Positions 1 to 6,757 of a stretch of DNA of 10,399 nt are shown one piece after another. The stretch is from contig CAKZJI010000033.1 of NCBI GenBank assembly GCA_936941515.1, forward strand, positions 1-10,399. Direction: 5' to 3'. Under the pieces are notes generated by a model. That model saw nothing but the letters and a program-made list of their open reading frames with translations, did not search any database and was not told the origin of the DNA. The first letter of the stretch is position 1; each line of letters starts with the position of its first letter. Origin of the DNA: an uncultured Propionibacteriaceae bacterium. Its GTDB lineage: Bacteria; Actinomycetota; Actinomycetes; Propionibacteriales; Propionibacteriaceae. A program made the translations under genes and the position numbers.

Positions 1-1
1 A

Positions 2-442
2 ACCACTGACCGGCCCCTGGCCAGCTTTGGGCTTTTTTTCCTGCGTCTCGTGACCGCAGGCATCCTGGGCATCATCGCGTATCAGGGACTCACCAACATT
101 GATGGCGCGGCTGAGGTGCTGGGGCGAACGGTGCTGCCGCAACCCAGGCTTATTGCCTGGATCGGGGGCTTCACGCTGATTACCCTGGCGCTGCTGCTGG
201 TGGTGGGGGCGCTGCAGCGAGTGGTGGGAGCCCTGCTGCTGGTGTTCTCCGTGCTTTCTCTGGTGTTTGTGCGCTGGGGACGCTTCAGCCCGTTTGTCTC
301 GGGTGTCGAGGGATTCATCGGTGATCGTGACCTGCTGCTCGGCGCCGTCGGCCTGCTCCTGCTCTGCCTCGGCGGAGGCGGTTGGGGCATTGACGCCGCA
401 TTCCGGCGTTCTCGTGAGGCCGCCAAGGCTGAGAGGGGATGA
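2..442 (+). CDS. DoxX-like integral membrane protein (5' end outside window)
   Basis: The frame is open from the first bases of the window to TGA at 440-442, so the true start is probably upstream; the GTG at 50 lies inside the first hydrophobic helix and is unlikely to be the start. About 146 residues are visible. They form four hydrophobic segments: FGLFFLRLVTAG onwards, the AWIGGFTLITLALLLVVGAL stretch, the VVGALLLVFSVLSLVFV stretch, and DLLLGAVGLLLLCLGGGGWG followed by a short basic tail. A first helix with FLRLVTAG and a last helix ending in a GGGGWGID-type turn resemble DoxX/DoxD-like four-helix proteins. The biochemical role of many actinobacterial DoxX proteins is undefined, and none can be assigned here. 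The family call is by pattern recognition. Another small four-TM family is possible. Confidence 0.7.
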   Translation, partial: TTDRPLASFGLFFLRLVTAGILGIIAYQGLTNIDGAAEVLGRTVLPQPRLIAWIGGFTLITLALLLVVGALQRVVGALLLVFSVLSLVFVRWGRFSPFVSGVEGFIGDRDLLLGAVGLLLLCLGGGGWGIDAAFRRSREAAKAERG

Positions 443-486
443 CCCCAGCCCGCTTCTCGTGTTGATTTTATGAGGGTGGGTGTGGA

Positions 487-492
487 TACGCT
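487..492 (+). promoter_or_regulatory. Candidate -10 element (TACGCT) of a leaderless transcript
   Basis: TACGCT fits the actinobacterial TANNNT -10 pattern. Six bases later lies the ATG at 499, where transcription would be expected to begin. A possible -35, TTGATT, is at 462-467 with a rather long 19-bp spacer. The same hexamer-to-ATG geometry recurs upstream of six other starts in this window, which is the main support. Confidence 0.4.
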
Positions 493-498
493 GTTTCC

Positions 499-633
499 AT
501 GCCTTGCACCGTGGTCGTCGCAGCGTCAGCTGGAATCCGCGATGACATGTGGCAGCGCCTGCTGAACAGTGGGCATGCCGGACACGGGGTCACGTCGGGG
601 CGCATCGTCTCCCAACAGAAGGAAAGCTCATGA
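499..633 (+). CDS. Possible 44-residue leaderless small ORF coupled to the downstream peptidase
   Basis: ATG at 499 opens a 44-codon frame starting MPCTVVVAASAG and ending QQKESS at TGA 631-633. That stop overlaps the peptidase ATG (630-632) as ATGA, the usual geometry of translational coupling. There is no Shine-Dalgarno upstream of 499, but a TACGCT hexamer ends 6 nt before it, so the ORF could be translated from a leaderless mRNA. By hand count about 31 of 43 sense codons after the ATG end in G or C, compatible with coding in this genome. No domain is recognised and the peptide is not strongly hydrophobic. It could be a real small protein, a regulatory upstream ORF, or a chance frame in the 5' UTR. 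Confidence 0.35.
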   Translation: MPCTVVVAASAGIRDDMWQRLLNSGHAGHGVTSGRIVSQQKESS

Positions 634-2291
634 AGAACTGGGTCTCCTGGGTCCAAGCCGTTCTGATCGTCGGCGCGGTCGTGATTGTGTTGTCCTTCTT
701 CGTCTACGGGATGGTGGTGCCTCACCCCACACCGGATCCGGGAGGCGGCAGCCAACAGGAGCAGACCCAAGCTCCGCCGGAGGTCGGGGACCAGAAGCCG
801 GGTGTGCCGTCGGTGCCCGTCGCCCAGCACGAGACCTGGCCCGCTGAGCCAGGACAGGAAGCCGATCGACAGCTCGACGTCACCGCAACCGCGCCGCGAG
901 TGCAGCTTCCGCAGGGCCTGGGGGCTGACCTCGCGGCGTATTGGCAGCAGACGCTGGCCTGGAAGCCCTGCTCGGGCGCGGAGTGCGCGACGATGAAGGT
1001 CCCGATGGACTGGGAGGACCCGGGGAAGGCCTCCCTGGACATTGCGGTGATCCGGATCCCCTCGGCGCAGGGATCCGGCAAGGGGCCGTTGTTTGTGAAC
1101 CCGGGGGGCCCGGGCGTCGGTGGGGAGAATTTCGCCCGCGAGCTCAGCCACGTGCTCGGCAAAGATGCGTTGCCTGGCTACGACATCGTCGCCTGGGATC
1201 CGCGGGGCTCTGGAAGGTCCACAACAGTCGAGTGCGGAACGAATGAGGAGACCGATGCGGTCTACTCGGCAGATACCACTCCAGATGATGAGGCGGAGAA
1301 GGCGGCGCTCACCGAGGCCTGGAAGGGATTCGCCCAACAGTGTCGTGAGGCCTCCGGGGAACTTCTGGACCACGTCTCCACCATCGAGAATGTCCGGGAC
1401 CTTGACCTGCTGCGTTTCCTGATGGGCGCTGAGAAGCTCAACTACCTGGGGGTGAGCTATGGAACCTACATCGGCGCCATGTACGCGGAGCTGTTCCCGG
1501 AGCGCACAGGACGCTTGCTGGTGGACTCGGCCGTTGACATCACCAACGCCGATGCGGTGTCCCAGAACGAGGGCTTCGAATTGGCGCTCAACAACTACGC
1601 CGACTGGTGCGCCTCCATGTCGAGCTGCCCTTTCGGTGACACCCGGGAGGCCGTCGTGGCGAAGATCAACGACTTCCTGCACGGCCTGGATGCCACACCC
1701 ATCCCCGTCGGGGGGCGGAAGCTAACCCAGGGCTTCGGGACCACAGGGGTCGCGTTGTTCCTCTACGGCGGCGCCAACCAGTATCCGCGGCTCACCGACA
1801 CCCTCAAGGACGCCATGGCCGGGGACGCCGGTGTGCTGCTCGCCGCTTCCGATCAGCTCCTCGGGCGGAAGGAAAACGGCTGGGATACCCAGGCATACGC
1901 TTTCCCCGCCATCGGTTGTCTCGATAAGACGGATAAGGGGGCGGAGGCGGCCTACCGCAGATGGGAGGAGCTCATCCCCAAAGCCCCGGTCTTCGCCGGC
2001 AACATGGGGTTCGAACCGGCTTGCGAATACTGGACTGCCCCAGCTGTGCCCCACCTGAAGCTGACTGGAAAGGGGGCTGCCCCCATCCTGGTGGTCGGAT
2101 CCACTGGTGACTCCGCCACCCCATACCAGCATGCGGTCTCGATGGCTCAGCAGTTGGAGTCGGGGCACCTGCTGACCTACGACGGGCCTGGGCATGGGGC
2201 CGTGTTGTCGGGCAGCCGCTGCGTGGTTGAGGCCGTCGCCGCCTATTTTGAGGATGGCACTCTCCCCGAGGATGGCAAGACGTGTAGCTGA
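630..2291 (+). CDS. Membrane-anchored/exported Tap-family alpha/beta-hydrolase peptidase
   Basis: A 553-residue serine hydrolase of the Streptomyces tripeptidyl aminopeptidase (Tap/SlpD/SlpE) type, which removes short N-terminal peptides outside the membrane. Residues 8-30 form an uncleaved-looking hydrophobic anchor, followed by a Pro/Gln-rich linker to about residue 70. The hydrolase core shows the oxyanion-hole motif NPGGPG (157-162), WDPRGSGRS, and the nucleophile elbow GVSYG with Ser276. The C-terminal TAP-like region supplies Asp494 (STGDSATP) and His522 (GPGHG), so the triad is complete. ATG 630 is chosen over a frame opening at 549 because a good Shine-Dalgarno (GAAGGAAAG, 618-626) precedes it and the anchor begins just after it. 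The start overlaps the stop of the small ORF at 499. Exact substrate preference (tripeptidyl, prolyl or ester) cannot be read from sequence. Confidence 0.9.
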   Translation: MKNWVSWVQAVLIVGAVVIVLSFFVYGMVVPHPTPDPGGGSQQEQTQAPPEVGDQKPGVPSVPVAQHETWPAEPGQEADRQLDVTATAPRVQLPQGLGADLAAYWQQTLAWKPCSGAECATMKVPMDWEDPGKASLDIAVIRIPSAQGSGKGPLFVNPGGPGVGGENFARELSHVLGKDALPGYDIVAWDPRGSGRSTTVECGTNEETDAVYSADTTPDDEAEKAALTEAWKGFAQQCREASGELLDHVSTIENVRDLDLLRFLMGAEKLNYLGVSYGTYIGAMYAELFPERTGRLLVDSAVDITNADAVSQNEGFELALNNYADWCASMSSCPFGDTREAVVAKINDFLHGLDATPIPVGGRKLTQGFGTTGVALFLYGGANQYPRLTDTLKDAMAGDAGVLLAASDQLLGRKENGWDTQAYAFPAIGCLDKTDKGAEAAYRRWEELIPKAPVFAGNMGFEPACEYWTAPAVPHLKLTGKGAAPILVVGSTGDSATPYQHAVSMAQQLESGHLLTYDGPGHGAVLSGSRCVVEAVAAYFEDGTLPEDGKTCS

Positions 2292-2296
2292 CCACC

Positions 2297-2322
2297 CTGA
2301 CGAGGGTCTCAGCCCTCGTCAG
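2297..2322 (+). terminator. Perfect 10-bp hairpin after the peptidase gene
   Basis: CTGACGAGGG, a 6-base loop TCTCAG, then CCCTCGTCAG form a perfect inverted repeat starting 5 bases after the peptidase stop codon. It is followed by only a weak T stretch (GCTTTACC). U-poor hairpins are common as terminators in high-GC actinobacteria. The position fits termination of the peptidase transcript before the independently promoted cis-prenyltransferase gene. Confidence 0.7.
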
Positions 2323-2393
2323 AGCTTTACCGAGGTGATTAACCATGTCGGATGGGGGGCGATGGTTTTGGCCCGGCAGGTGAGCGCCAGCAC

Positions 2394-2399
2394 TAGGCT
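2394..2399 (+). promoter_or_regulatory. Candidate -10 element (TAGGCT), leaderless start of the cis-prenyltransferase
   Basis: TAGGCT ends 6 nt before ATG 2406 and the intervening bases TGGCCC contain no Shine-Dalgarno. TTGGCC at 2368-2373 is the best -35 look-alike, but its 20-bp spacer is long. Transcription is predicted to start at or next to the A of the ATG. Confidence 0.55.
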
Positions 2400-2405
2400 T
2401 GGCCC

Positions 2406-3206
2406 ATGACTGCGACCCGTCGGTTCATCGACCGCCATTGGCCCCCGGGATGGCTGTATGCCACCTACGTGGCTGGGCTGCTGAAGCAACTGGATGCCGA
2501 CTCCCTTCCCAGGCATGTCGCTGTGCTGGCGGATGGGAACCGCCGCTGGGCCAGGCTGAATGCCCCCGGTCAGCCGCTGGTGGCGGGCTACCGGGCGGGT
2601 GCGGCCAAGCTGCAGCAGTTCGTCGAATGGTGTGATGAGATCGGCATTCCCGTCATCACCTTGTGGGTGCTCAGCACCGACAACCTGGAGCGTTCCGCCG
2701 CTGACGAGCTGGAGCCGCTGCTGGATGTCATTGAGGAGCTGGTTGCGGCACTGGCGGCGACGGGACGCTGGAGGGTGCAGGCTGTTGGGGCGCTCGACCT
2801 GCTGCCGCCGGAGCGAGCCGCCAGCCTGGGGGAGTCCGCGTCGAGAACTGATCATGTGCGGGGGATGCACATCAATGTCGCTGTCAGCTATGGCGGACGG
2901 CACGAGCTGCGTGATGCATTCCGATCACTGCTGGCGGAGCGGGCAGCGCAGGGAAGAACCCTGCAGGAGGTGGCGGCCACGGTCGATACTGACGAGATCT
3001 CCGAGCATCTGTACACGAAGGGGCAGCCGGACCCCGACCTGATCATCCGCACCTCCGGGGAGCAGCGGCTTTCAGGGTTCCTGCTGTGGCAGTCGGCTCA
3101 CAGCGAATTCTACTTCTGTGAAGCTTTGTGGCCGGATTTCCGGAAGGTGGACTTTGTGCGGGCTTTACGCAGCTACGCACAGCGTGAGCGACGCTACGGC
3201 AGGTGA
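2406..3206 (+). CDS. uppS: Isoprenyl transferase (cis-prenyltransferase, short-chain Z-FPP synthase-like)
   Basis: A 266-residue cis-prenyltransferase that condenses IPP onto an allylic diphosphate, feeding polyprenyl-phosphate carriers for cell-wall synthesis. All family regions are visible: HVAVLADGNRRWAR (37-50) with catalytic Asp43, GYRAGAAKL (61-69), LWVLSTDNLERS, SYGGRHEL, and the C-terminal RTSGEQRLSGFLLWQSA block with the following SEFYF. From memory, the N-terminal helix before residue 37 and the RTSGEQRLSGFLLWQSA block match Mycobacterium tuberculosis Rv1086 (short-chain Z,E-farnesyl diphosphate synthase) more closely than E. coli UppS. Val88 sits where long-chain UppS has the small Ala69 of the YAFSSEN motif, which also suggests a short product (inference). 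ATG 2406 is supported by a leaderless promoter. The uppS symbol is for the family; a second, long-chain enzyme probably exists elsewhere in the genome. Confidence 0.93.
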   Translation: MTATRRFIDRHWPPGWLYATYVAGLLKQLDADSLPRHVAVLADGNRRWARLNAPGQPLVAGYRAGAAKLQQFVEWCDEIGIPVITLWVLSTDNLERSAADELEPLLDVIEELVAALAATGRWRVQAVGALDLLPPERAASLGESASRTDHVRGMHINVAVSYGGRHELRDAFRSLLAERAAQGRTLQEVAATVDTDEISEHLYTKGQPDPDLIIRTSGEQRLSGFLLWQSAHSEFYFCEALWPDFRKVDFVRALRSYAQRERRYGR

Positions 3207-3218
3207 CGTGGGATGGTT

Positions 3219-4118
3219 TCAGCGTCTCAAAGCCTCAACGAGTTGCCTCACCGTCTCCTCCTGCGCGGTTCGGTCGTTGGGCAGGAGGATGTGCCTGGAG
3301 AAGTAGCCGCGGTGGTGGATCGGCCCCATGTCGATGGTGTGGATGCGGCCATCCCTGACGGCACGGCCGTATGAGGACAGCGGGGCGGTGCTCCAGCGGC
3401 CGGGGAAGGCCAGGGTGCCGAGCCCCTGGACATGATCGCGATTGCCCTTGAGATGAGTCAGCGACCTGATGTGGTCTAGGCCCGGATCGTCGGCGAACAC
3501 CCCGCCGATGGAGACGACGTCCACCTGAATGTCGTGGGCTGACAGGAAGCGTGCGACGCCACAGGCGATCTGCGCGCCGCCCGAGTAGCCGATCAGCGTC
3601 ACGGGAGCCGGGTTGGCGGGGTCATAGCCGGCGTTCAGGAGGGACTGCCACACCACGCATGCGACACCGAAGTTGTAGGTTCCGCCATAGCGTGGGTCAG
3701 CGGAGACCAGCACCTGCATCACGTTGCGGAGGTTGATCAGCAGAGGTACCGGCCACCAGCGGATGCGACGTCTTGCCCGGTCCAGGCGATGCCACAGCCA
3801 GGCGGTGGCGCGCTGCGCCAGGCCCCGATTCTCCATGGCGTAGGGGAAGACATCCTCGGTGATGACCACGTCGGAGAGGCGCCGTCGCACCTCCTCCAGG
3901 GTCGCGTGCTCCCGACGGGAGATCGAGGCGCCGTCGATGACCGCGATGCCTGAGAGATAGACCGCGAACCTCCGGATCCCGGCGACAGGGGAGGCCTCCG
4001 GGGCCGGCAAGGCCGGGCTCGGGTGGTGACGTGCCCACCAGGCGAGGGACTCCAGGGGAGCCAGCAGCGCCAGGACCAGGATCACGAGCAGGGTCACCTG
4101 CAGCAGGATCAGGATCAT
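3219..4118 (-). CDS. Membrane-anchored alpha/beta hydrolase of unknown substrate
   Basis: A 299-residue protein with an N-terminal hydrophobic helix (about residues 2-21). A soluble domain follows with a serine-hydrolase nucleophile elbow, GYSGG (177-181, Ser179), at the end of a hydrophobic strand (APVTLIGYSGG). Asp210/Asp211 or Asp228, and one of His268, His269 or His276, are candidate acid and base residues; I cannot choose between them by eye. The sequence before the elbow (LVSADPRYGGTYNFG, then a helix) is alpha/beta-hydrolase-like but not a subfamily I recognise. The ATG overlaps the upstream gene's stop as ATGA, with a Shine-Dalgarno GAGGAC (complement of 4122-4127), so the two are translationally coupled. 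It is the last gene of the xseA-xseB operon and converges with the prenyltransferase gene, 12 bp apart. Confidence 0.8.
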   Translation of the reverse strand: MILILLQVTLLVILVLALLAPLESLAWWARHHPSPALPAPEASPVAGIRRFAVYLSGIAVIDGASISRREHATLEEVRRRLSDVVITEDVFPYAMENRGLAQRATAWLWHRLDRARRRIRWWPVPLLINLRNVMQVLVSADPRYGGTYNFGVACVVWQSLLNAGYDPANPAPVTLIGYSGGAQIACGVARFLSAHDIQVDVVSIGGVFADDPGLDHIRSLTHLKGNRDHVQGLGTLAFPGRWSTAPLSSYGRAVRDGRIHTIDMGPIHHRGYFSRHILLPNDRTAQEETVRQLVEALRR

Positions 4119-4750
4119 CGGGTCCTCAGCTCAATCGGGATGAAAGGTGTTCCGGCCAGCACATCCTTCGGATCGAGGAATGCCTGATGCCCCGTCACCA
4201 GGGTCCAGACCCTTCCCGTCAGGTATCCGATGGGACGGCCGAGCAGTCTGGAGGAGAGCTGCATGATCAACCAGGCAAGCCCTGTCGTGAGCAGCGCCTG
4301 CCACCAGCTGGTGCTCATCGACGCCATCACCAGCAGCCAGAGGCAGATCGCGCTCCAACCCTGCAGGATGCGGCCGATCAGCACCCCGAGGTGGGGGATG
4401 AACACGAGAAATCCGTAGGCCAGGGGAGCGGTGGATGCCAGCGTCACCGCAACCAGCTCGGCGAGGTCCACACGATGCTGGGTGATGGGTTCCGCGACGA
4501 TCCACAGCACCAGTGCCTGAACGGTGTACAGCAGCGTCAGAAAGACCCCTCCGACGGCCAGCACCGCCAGAAACCGCAGACCCCGCACCCGATTGATGAA
4601 CAGGATGGCGCAGTGCCCGAGCAGCGTCGAGACGCCGGCGACGAGAGCTATGAGCCCAGATGTCCCGAGGTCAGGCAACCCCAGGCCCTCCTCCACCACC
4701 CTCAGGGAGGCCACGTCCCAGATGGTCGTCAGCCAGCCGAAAAGATCCAC
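4115..4750 (-). CDS. Polytopic membrane protein of unknown function, coupled to the alpha/beta hydrolase
   Basis: With the GTG start at 4750 the protein has 211 residues and about five hydrophobic segments (roughly 30-52, 59-86, 97-118, 128-145 and 150-166), then a polar tail ending PFIPIELRTR. I do not recognise a characterised family. The frame stays open upstream to an ATG at 4858, but that part overlaps xseB and encodes a Pro/Arg-rich stretch typical of out-of-frame sequence, so a start after the xseB stop is preferred. GTG 4750 lies 31 nt past that stop. It has no clear Shine-Dalgarno but has CAGAAT six bases upstream, a weak -10 possibility. An ATG at 4822 is an alternative. Its stop overlaps the start of the hydrolase gene (ATGA), so the two products probably act together. 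Confidence 0.7.
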   Translation of the reverse strand: MDLFGWLTTIWDVASLRVVEEGLGLPDLGTSGLIALVAGVSTLLGHCAILFINRVRGLRFLAVLAVGGVFLTLLYTVQALVLWIVAEPITQHRVDLAELVAVTLASTAPLAYGFLVFIPHLGVLIGRILQGWSAICLWLLVMASMSTSWWQALLTTGLAWLIMQLSSRLLGRPIGYLTGRVWTLVTGHQAFLDPKDVLAGTPFIPIELRTR

Positions 4751-4781
4751 AGGAAGATTCTGACGGCTCAGGGAACGTGGA

Positions 4782-4970
4782 TCACTCTCGGGCCGATTCC
4801 TCAATGGCGGCCCTGGCCGCATCAAGGTGGCCCTGGCAGATGGCGGCCAGCCTCTCACCGCGTTTCCACAGCTCCATGGACTCCGCCAGCGTCACCCCAC
4901 CCGATTCCAGTTTCTGGACGGTCAGGGCCAGCTCATCACGGGCCGCCTCATAGGGCATCTCTTCGGTCAT
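4782..4970 (-). CDS. xseB: Exodeoxyribonuclease VII small subunit
   Basis: A 62-residue protein, the normal size for XseB, with the family pattern of a short helical hairpin: YEAARDELALTVQKLESG, then VTLAESMELWKRGERLA and a final helix with AAICQGHLDAAR. Several small subunits bind the long helical part of XseA to form exonuclease VII, which degrades single-stranded DNA from both ends to oligonucleotides and acts in repair. The ATG overlaps the xseA stop as ATGA. A strong Shine-Dalgarno GGAGGA (complement of 4977-4982) sits 6 nt upstream, inside the xseA end. This geometry supports coupled synthesis of the two subunits. Confidence 0.95.
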   Translation of the reverse strand: MTEEMPYEAARDELALTVQKLESGGVTLAESMELWKRGERLAAICQGHLDAARAAIEESARE

Positions 4971-6184
4971 CGTGGCTCCTCCGGAGTGCGTGCGGTGGTG
5001 GTCAGGGTCAGCTCGCCGTCAGCGAGGTGTGCGTGGAGGGTGCTGCCGACGGGTGCCTGGGCGATGCTGGAGATCGTGCGTCTCCCATCGGTCAGCAGCG
5101 CATAGCCGCGTTGCAGCGTGGCGGCGGGGGAGAGGGCGCGGATGGTGGACAGGTGCGATGCGAGCTCAGCCTCCCGGGTCGTGAGCTGCCGCTGGATGGC
5201 GGTCCCCAAGTGGAGACGCAGCAGCGCCAGACGGTCCCGATGGCCGTCGAGAGCGGCTGCGGGACTCGCCAAGACCGGACGTCGCCGCAAATCATCGACG
5301 TCCCGTTGGGCCTGCGCCACCCGCGTCTCAAGTGCTGTGTGAAGGCGGGCGCGTGCCGTGGCGACGAGCTCCTGCTCCGCTGTGAAATCCGGGACGATGC
5401 GACTGGCGGCGTCAGTGGGGGTGGAGGCCCGCAGGTCTGCGACGAAGTCCAGCAGCGGGGCGTCGGACTCGTGCCCGATGGCTGAGACCACCGGCGTCCG
5501 GCAGGCGGCGACGGCCCGCACCAGACCCTCGTCGGAGAACGGCAGGAGGTCCTCCAATGACCCGCCTCCGCGGGCTATGACGATGACGTCCACCTCCGGA
5601 TGCCGATCCAAGGCCTCCAGGGCCTGCATCACCTCGGCGGCGGCGTCGGGTCCCTGCACCAGCGAGTGCATCACCTCGAAGCGTGCGGGCCAGCGTCGGG
5701 CGGTGTTGCGCAGCACGTCGCGTTCCGCATCCGAGTCCCTGCCCGTGATGAGCCCGATGCGACGGGGAAGCGTCGGCAGACGTTGCTTCAGCTCCGGGTC
5801 GAAGAGTCCCTCGGCCTGGAGCTTGCGTCGGCGCGCATCCAATTCGGCCAGCAGACGCCCCGCCCCCGAGACCCGAAGCTCCAGGCATTCGAAGCTGAGG
5901 CGGGCGGTGCGCTCCCACACCCGCGGCTTCAGGCGCGCCGTGACCTGCGACCCCTCCGGCAGCGGCCCTGCGGAGTCCAGCACGAAGGCGCTCGCGGTGA
6001 CGGAGCAGGACACGTCGGTGGTATGGTCGCGCAGGGTGAGGAACTGGGTGGGAGCGGCGCGACGTTTGATCTCGATAACCTGGGCTTCCACCCATATCTC
6101 ACCCAGCCTGCCCACCCAGTCCGCCACTGCCCCGACGATGCGTGCCAGTGGCTGTGGGTTCTCAGCTGAACTGGTCAAAGCCAT
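4967..6184 (-). CDS. xseA: Exodeoxyribonuclease VII large subunit
   Basis: A 405-residue catalytic subunit of exonuclease VII. Residues about 13-110 are the OB-fold DNA-binding domain (WVEAQVIEIKRRAAPTQFLT is typical). The catalytic domain follows with GLFDPELKQRLP, RRIGLITGRDSDAERDVLRN, VIVIARGGGSLEDLLPFSDE (Arg205 in RGGGS) and SAIGHESDAPLLDFVAD (His238, Asp241), then RASTPTDAA. The long region after about residue 265 is rich in charged and alanine residues, as expected for the coiled coil that binds XseB. ATG 6184 has no Shine-Dalgarno but lies 7 nt after a TAAGCT hexamer on the same strand, so a leaderless mRNA is likely. It is the first gene of the operon with xseB, the membrane protein and the hydrolase. 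No obvious LexA-type box was seen in the divergent intergenic region. Confidence 0.96.
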   Translation of the reverse strand: MALTSSAENPQPLARIVGAVADWVGRLGEIWVEAQVIEIKRRAAPTQFLTLRDHTTDVSCSVTASAFVLDSAGPLPEGSQVTARLKPRVWERTARLSFECLELRVSGAGRLLAELDARRRKLQAEGLFDPELKQRLPTLPRRIGLITGRDSDAERDVLRNTARRWPARFEVMHSLVQGPDAAAEVMQALEALDRHPEVDVIVIARGGGSLEDLLPFSDEGLVRAVAACRTPVVSAIGHESDAPLLDFVADLRASTPTDAASRIVPDFTAEQELVATARARLHTALETRVAQAQRDVDDLRRRPVLASPAAALDGHRDRLALLRLHLGTAIQRQLTTREAELASHLSTIRALSPAATLQRGYALLTDGRRTISSIAQAPVGSTLHAHLADGELTLTTTARTPEEPR

Positions 6185-6191
6185 GGAAGTG

Positions 6192-6197
6192 AGCTTA
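6192..6197 (-). promoter_or_regulatory. Candidate -10 element (TAAGCT) of the xseA operon
   Basis: Read on the minus strand, TAAGCT is followed by CACTTCC (7 nt) and the xseA ATG. There is no ribosome-binding site in between, consistent with leaderless initiation. No convincing -35 was found. The identical hexamer occurs before the YwiC-like gene and the lipoate ligase gene. Confidence 0.55.
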
Positions 6198-6339
6198 GGA
6201 GATCCTGCCGTGGAGGAATTGGTTGACTCGCGTCGCCTGTCGTCCTTCTTTGCCGTGCCATGACGGCGTGAACGCGCCCGTTGAGCTGATCAGGGGCATG
6301 TCAGGGGAAACACCGCTGTCTGGGGAGCCGTGTGGGAGA

Positions 6340-6345
6340 TATTAT
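6340..6345 (+). promoter_or_regulatory. Candidate -10 element (TATTAT) of the small two-TM protein gene
   Basis: TATTAT is followed by GAGGTGC (7 nt) and ATG 6353. The GAGG is only 3 nt from the ATG, too close for normal Shine-Dalgarno pairing, so a leaderless start is preferred. The promoter diverges from that of xseA, with about 142 bp between the two hexamers. Confidence 0.55.
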
Positions 6346-6352
6346 GAGGTGC

Positions 6353-6730
6353 ATGAGTGAACCGCTCGGCAAGTCAGATTTTGAGGCAGCTCTTGAGGCC
6401 CGCAAGGACCTTGGCCCCGAGATGGAGCCTGCATTGGTGGAGTCGTTTGCCGAGAAAGTCGTCGCCGAGATCAGACGTCAGCAGGCGCAGAGCAGCTTCC
6501 CAGGTCATATGCTGACTCCCTCCAAACAGGCCCGCGAGATGCGTCGCCACGGTGGCTACAGCCCCATGGGGCTGGCGATCACATCGATGGCTCTGGCAAT
6601 ACCGCTGACGGCCATCGCCCTGGTGATGGGCGGCATATTCATGGGTTTGGCTGTCTGGGTGGGGATTGTGGCCATCAACTTCGCAGCGGCCTTTGGGGCA
6701 TTTAACGCACAAGACCCCGACCGCCGCTGA
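6353..6730 (+). CDS. Small conserved-looking membrane protein with two TM helices
   Basis: 125 residues. The N-terminal half is soluble and helical, with SDFEAALEARKDLGPEMEPA followed by LVESFAEKVVAEI. This resembles an N-terminal pattern I associate with hypothetical actinobacterial membrane proteins, without a known function. Two hydrophobic helices follow (about 72-93 and 94-116) with a short turn, then a polar tail DPDRR, so both ends are probably cytoplasmic. ATG 6353 is preferred to an in-frame GTG at 6332 because the latter would lie upstream of the -10 hexamer and has no ribosome-binding site. It is followed after 27 bp by the YwiC-like gene, which has its own promoter. Confidence 0.8.
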   Translation: MSEPLGKSDFEAALEARKDLGPEMEPALVESFAEKVVAEIRRQQAQSSFPGHMLTPSKQAREMRRHGGYSPMGLAITSMALAIPLTAIALVMGGIFMGLAVWVGIVAINFAAAFGAFNAQDPDRR

Positions 6731-6745
6731 CGTTTGAGGGTGCCC

Positions 6746-6751
6746 TAAGCT
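6746..6751 (+). promoter_or_regulatory. Candidate -10 element (TAAGCT) of the YwiC-like gene
   Basis: TAAGCT is followed by CGCTCC (6 nt) and ATG 6758, without a Shine-Dalgarno. It lies in the 27-bp gap after the two-TM protein gene. No good -35 match was found, so an extended or weak -35 must be assumed. Confidence 0.5.
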
Positions 6752-6757
6752 CGCTCC

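Noticed and set aside
549..629. Upstream extension of the peptidase start to position 549
   Set aside because: The added residues are not signal-like, and the ATG at 630 has a proper Shine-Dalgarno directly followed by the membrane anchor.
468..1682. 404-codon minus-strand open frame opposite the peptidase gene
   Set aside because: It runs antisense to a gene with a complete catalytic triad. Its translation is Arg/His/Pro-rich without a recognisable domain, as expected for the reverse of GC-rich coding DNA.
3185..3229. Imperfect inverted repeat (TGAG..ACGCT / AGCGT..CTCA) spanning the convergent gene ends
   Set aside because: The arms are interrupted, the loop is 25 nt and no T-run follows. 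It is too weak to call a terminator, though its position would suit one.
4031..5485. 484-codon plus-strand open frame across the xse operon
   Set aside because: It crosses several well-supported minus-strand genes, is full of Gln, Arg, Pro and Gly, and has no domain or promoter support.
5358..6263. 301-codon plus-strand open frame opposite xseA
   Set aside because: It is a Ser/Arg/Thr-rich antisense shadow of a clear exonuclease VII large subunit.
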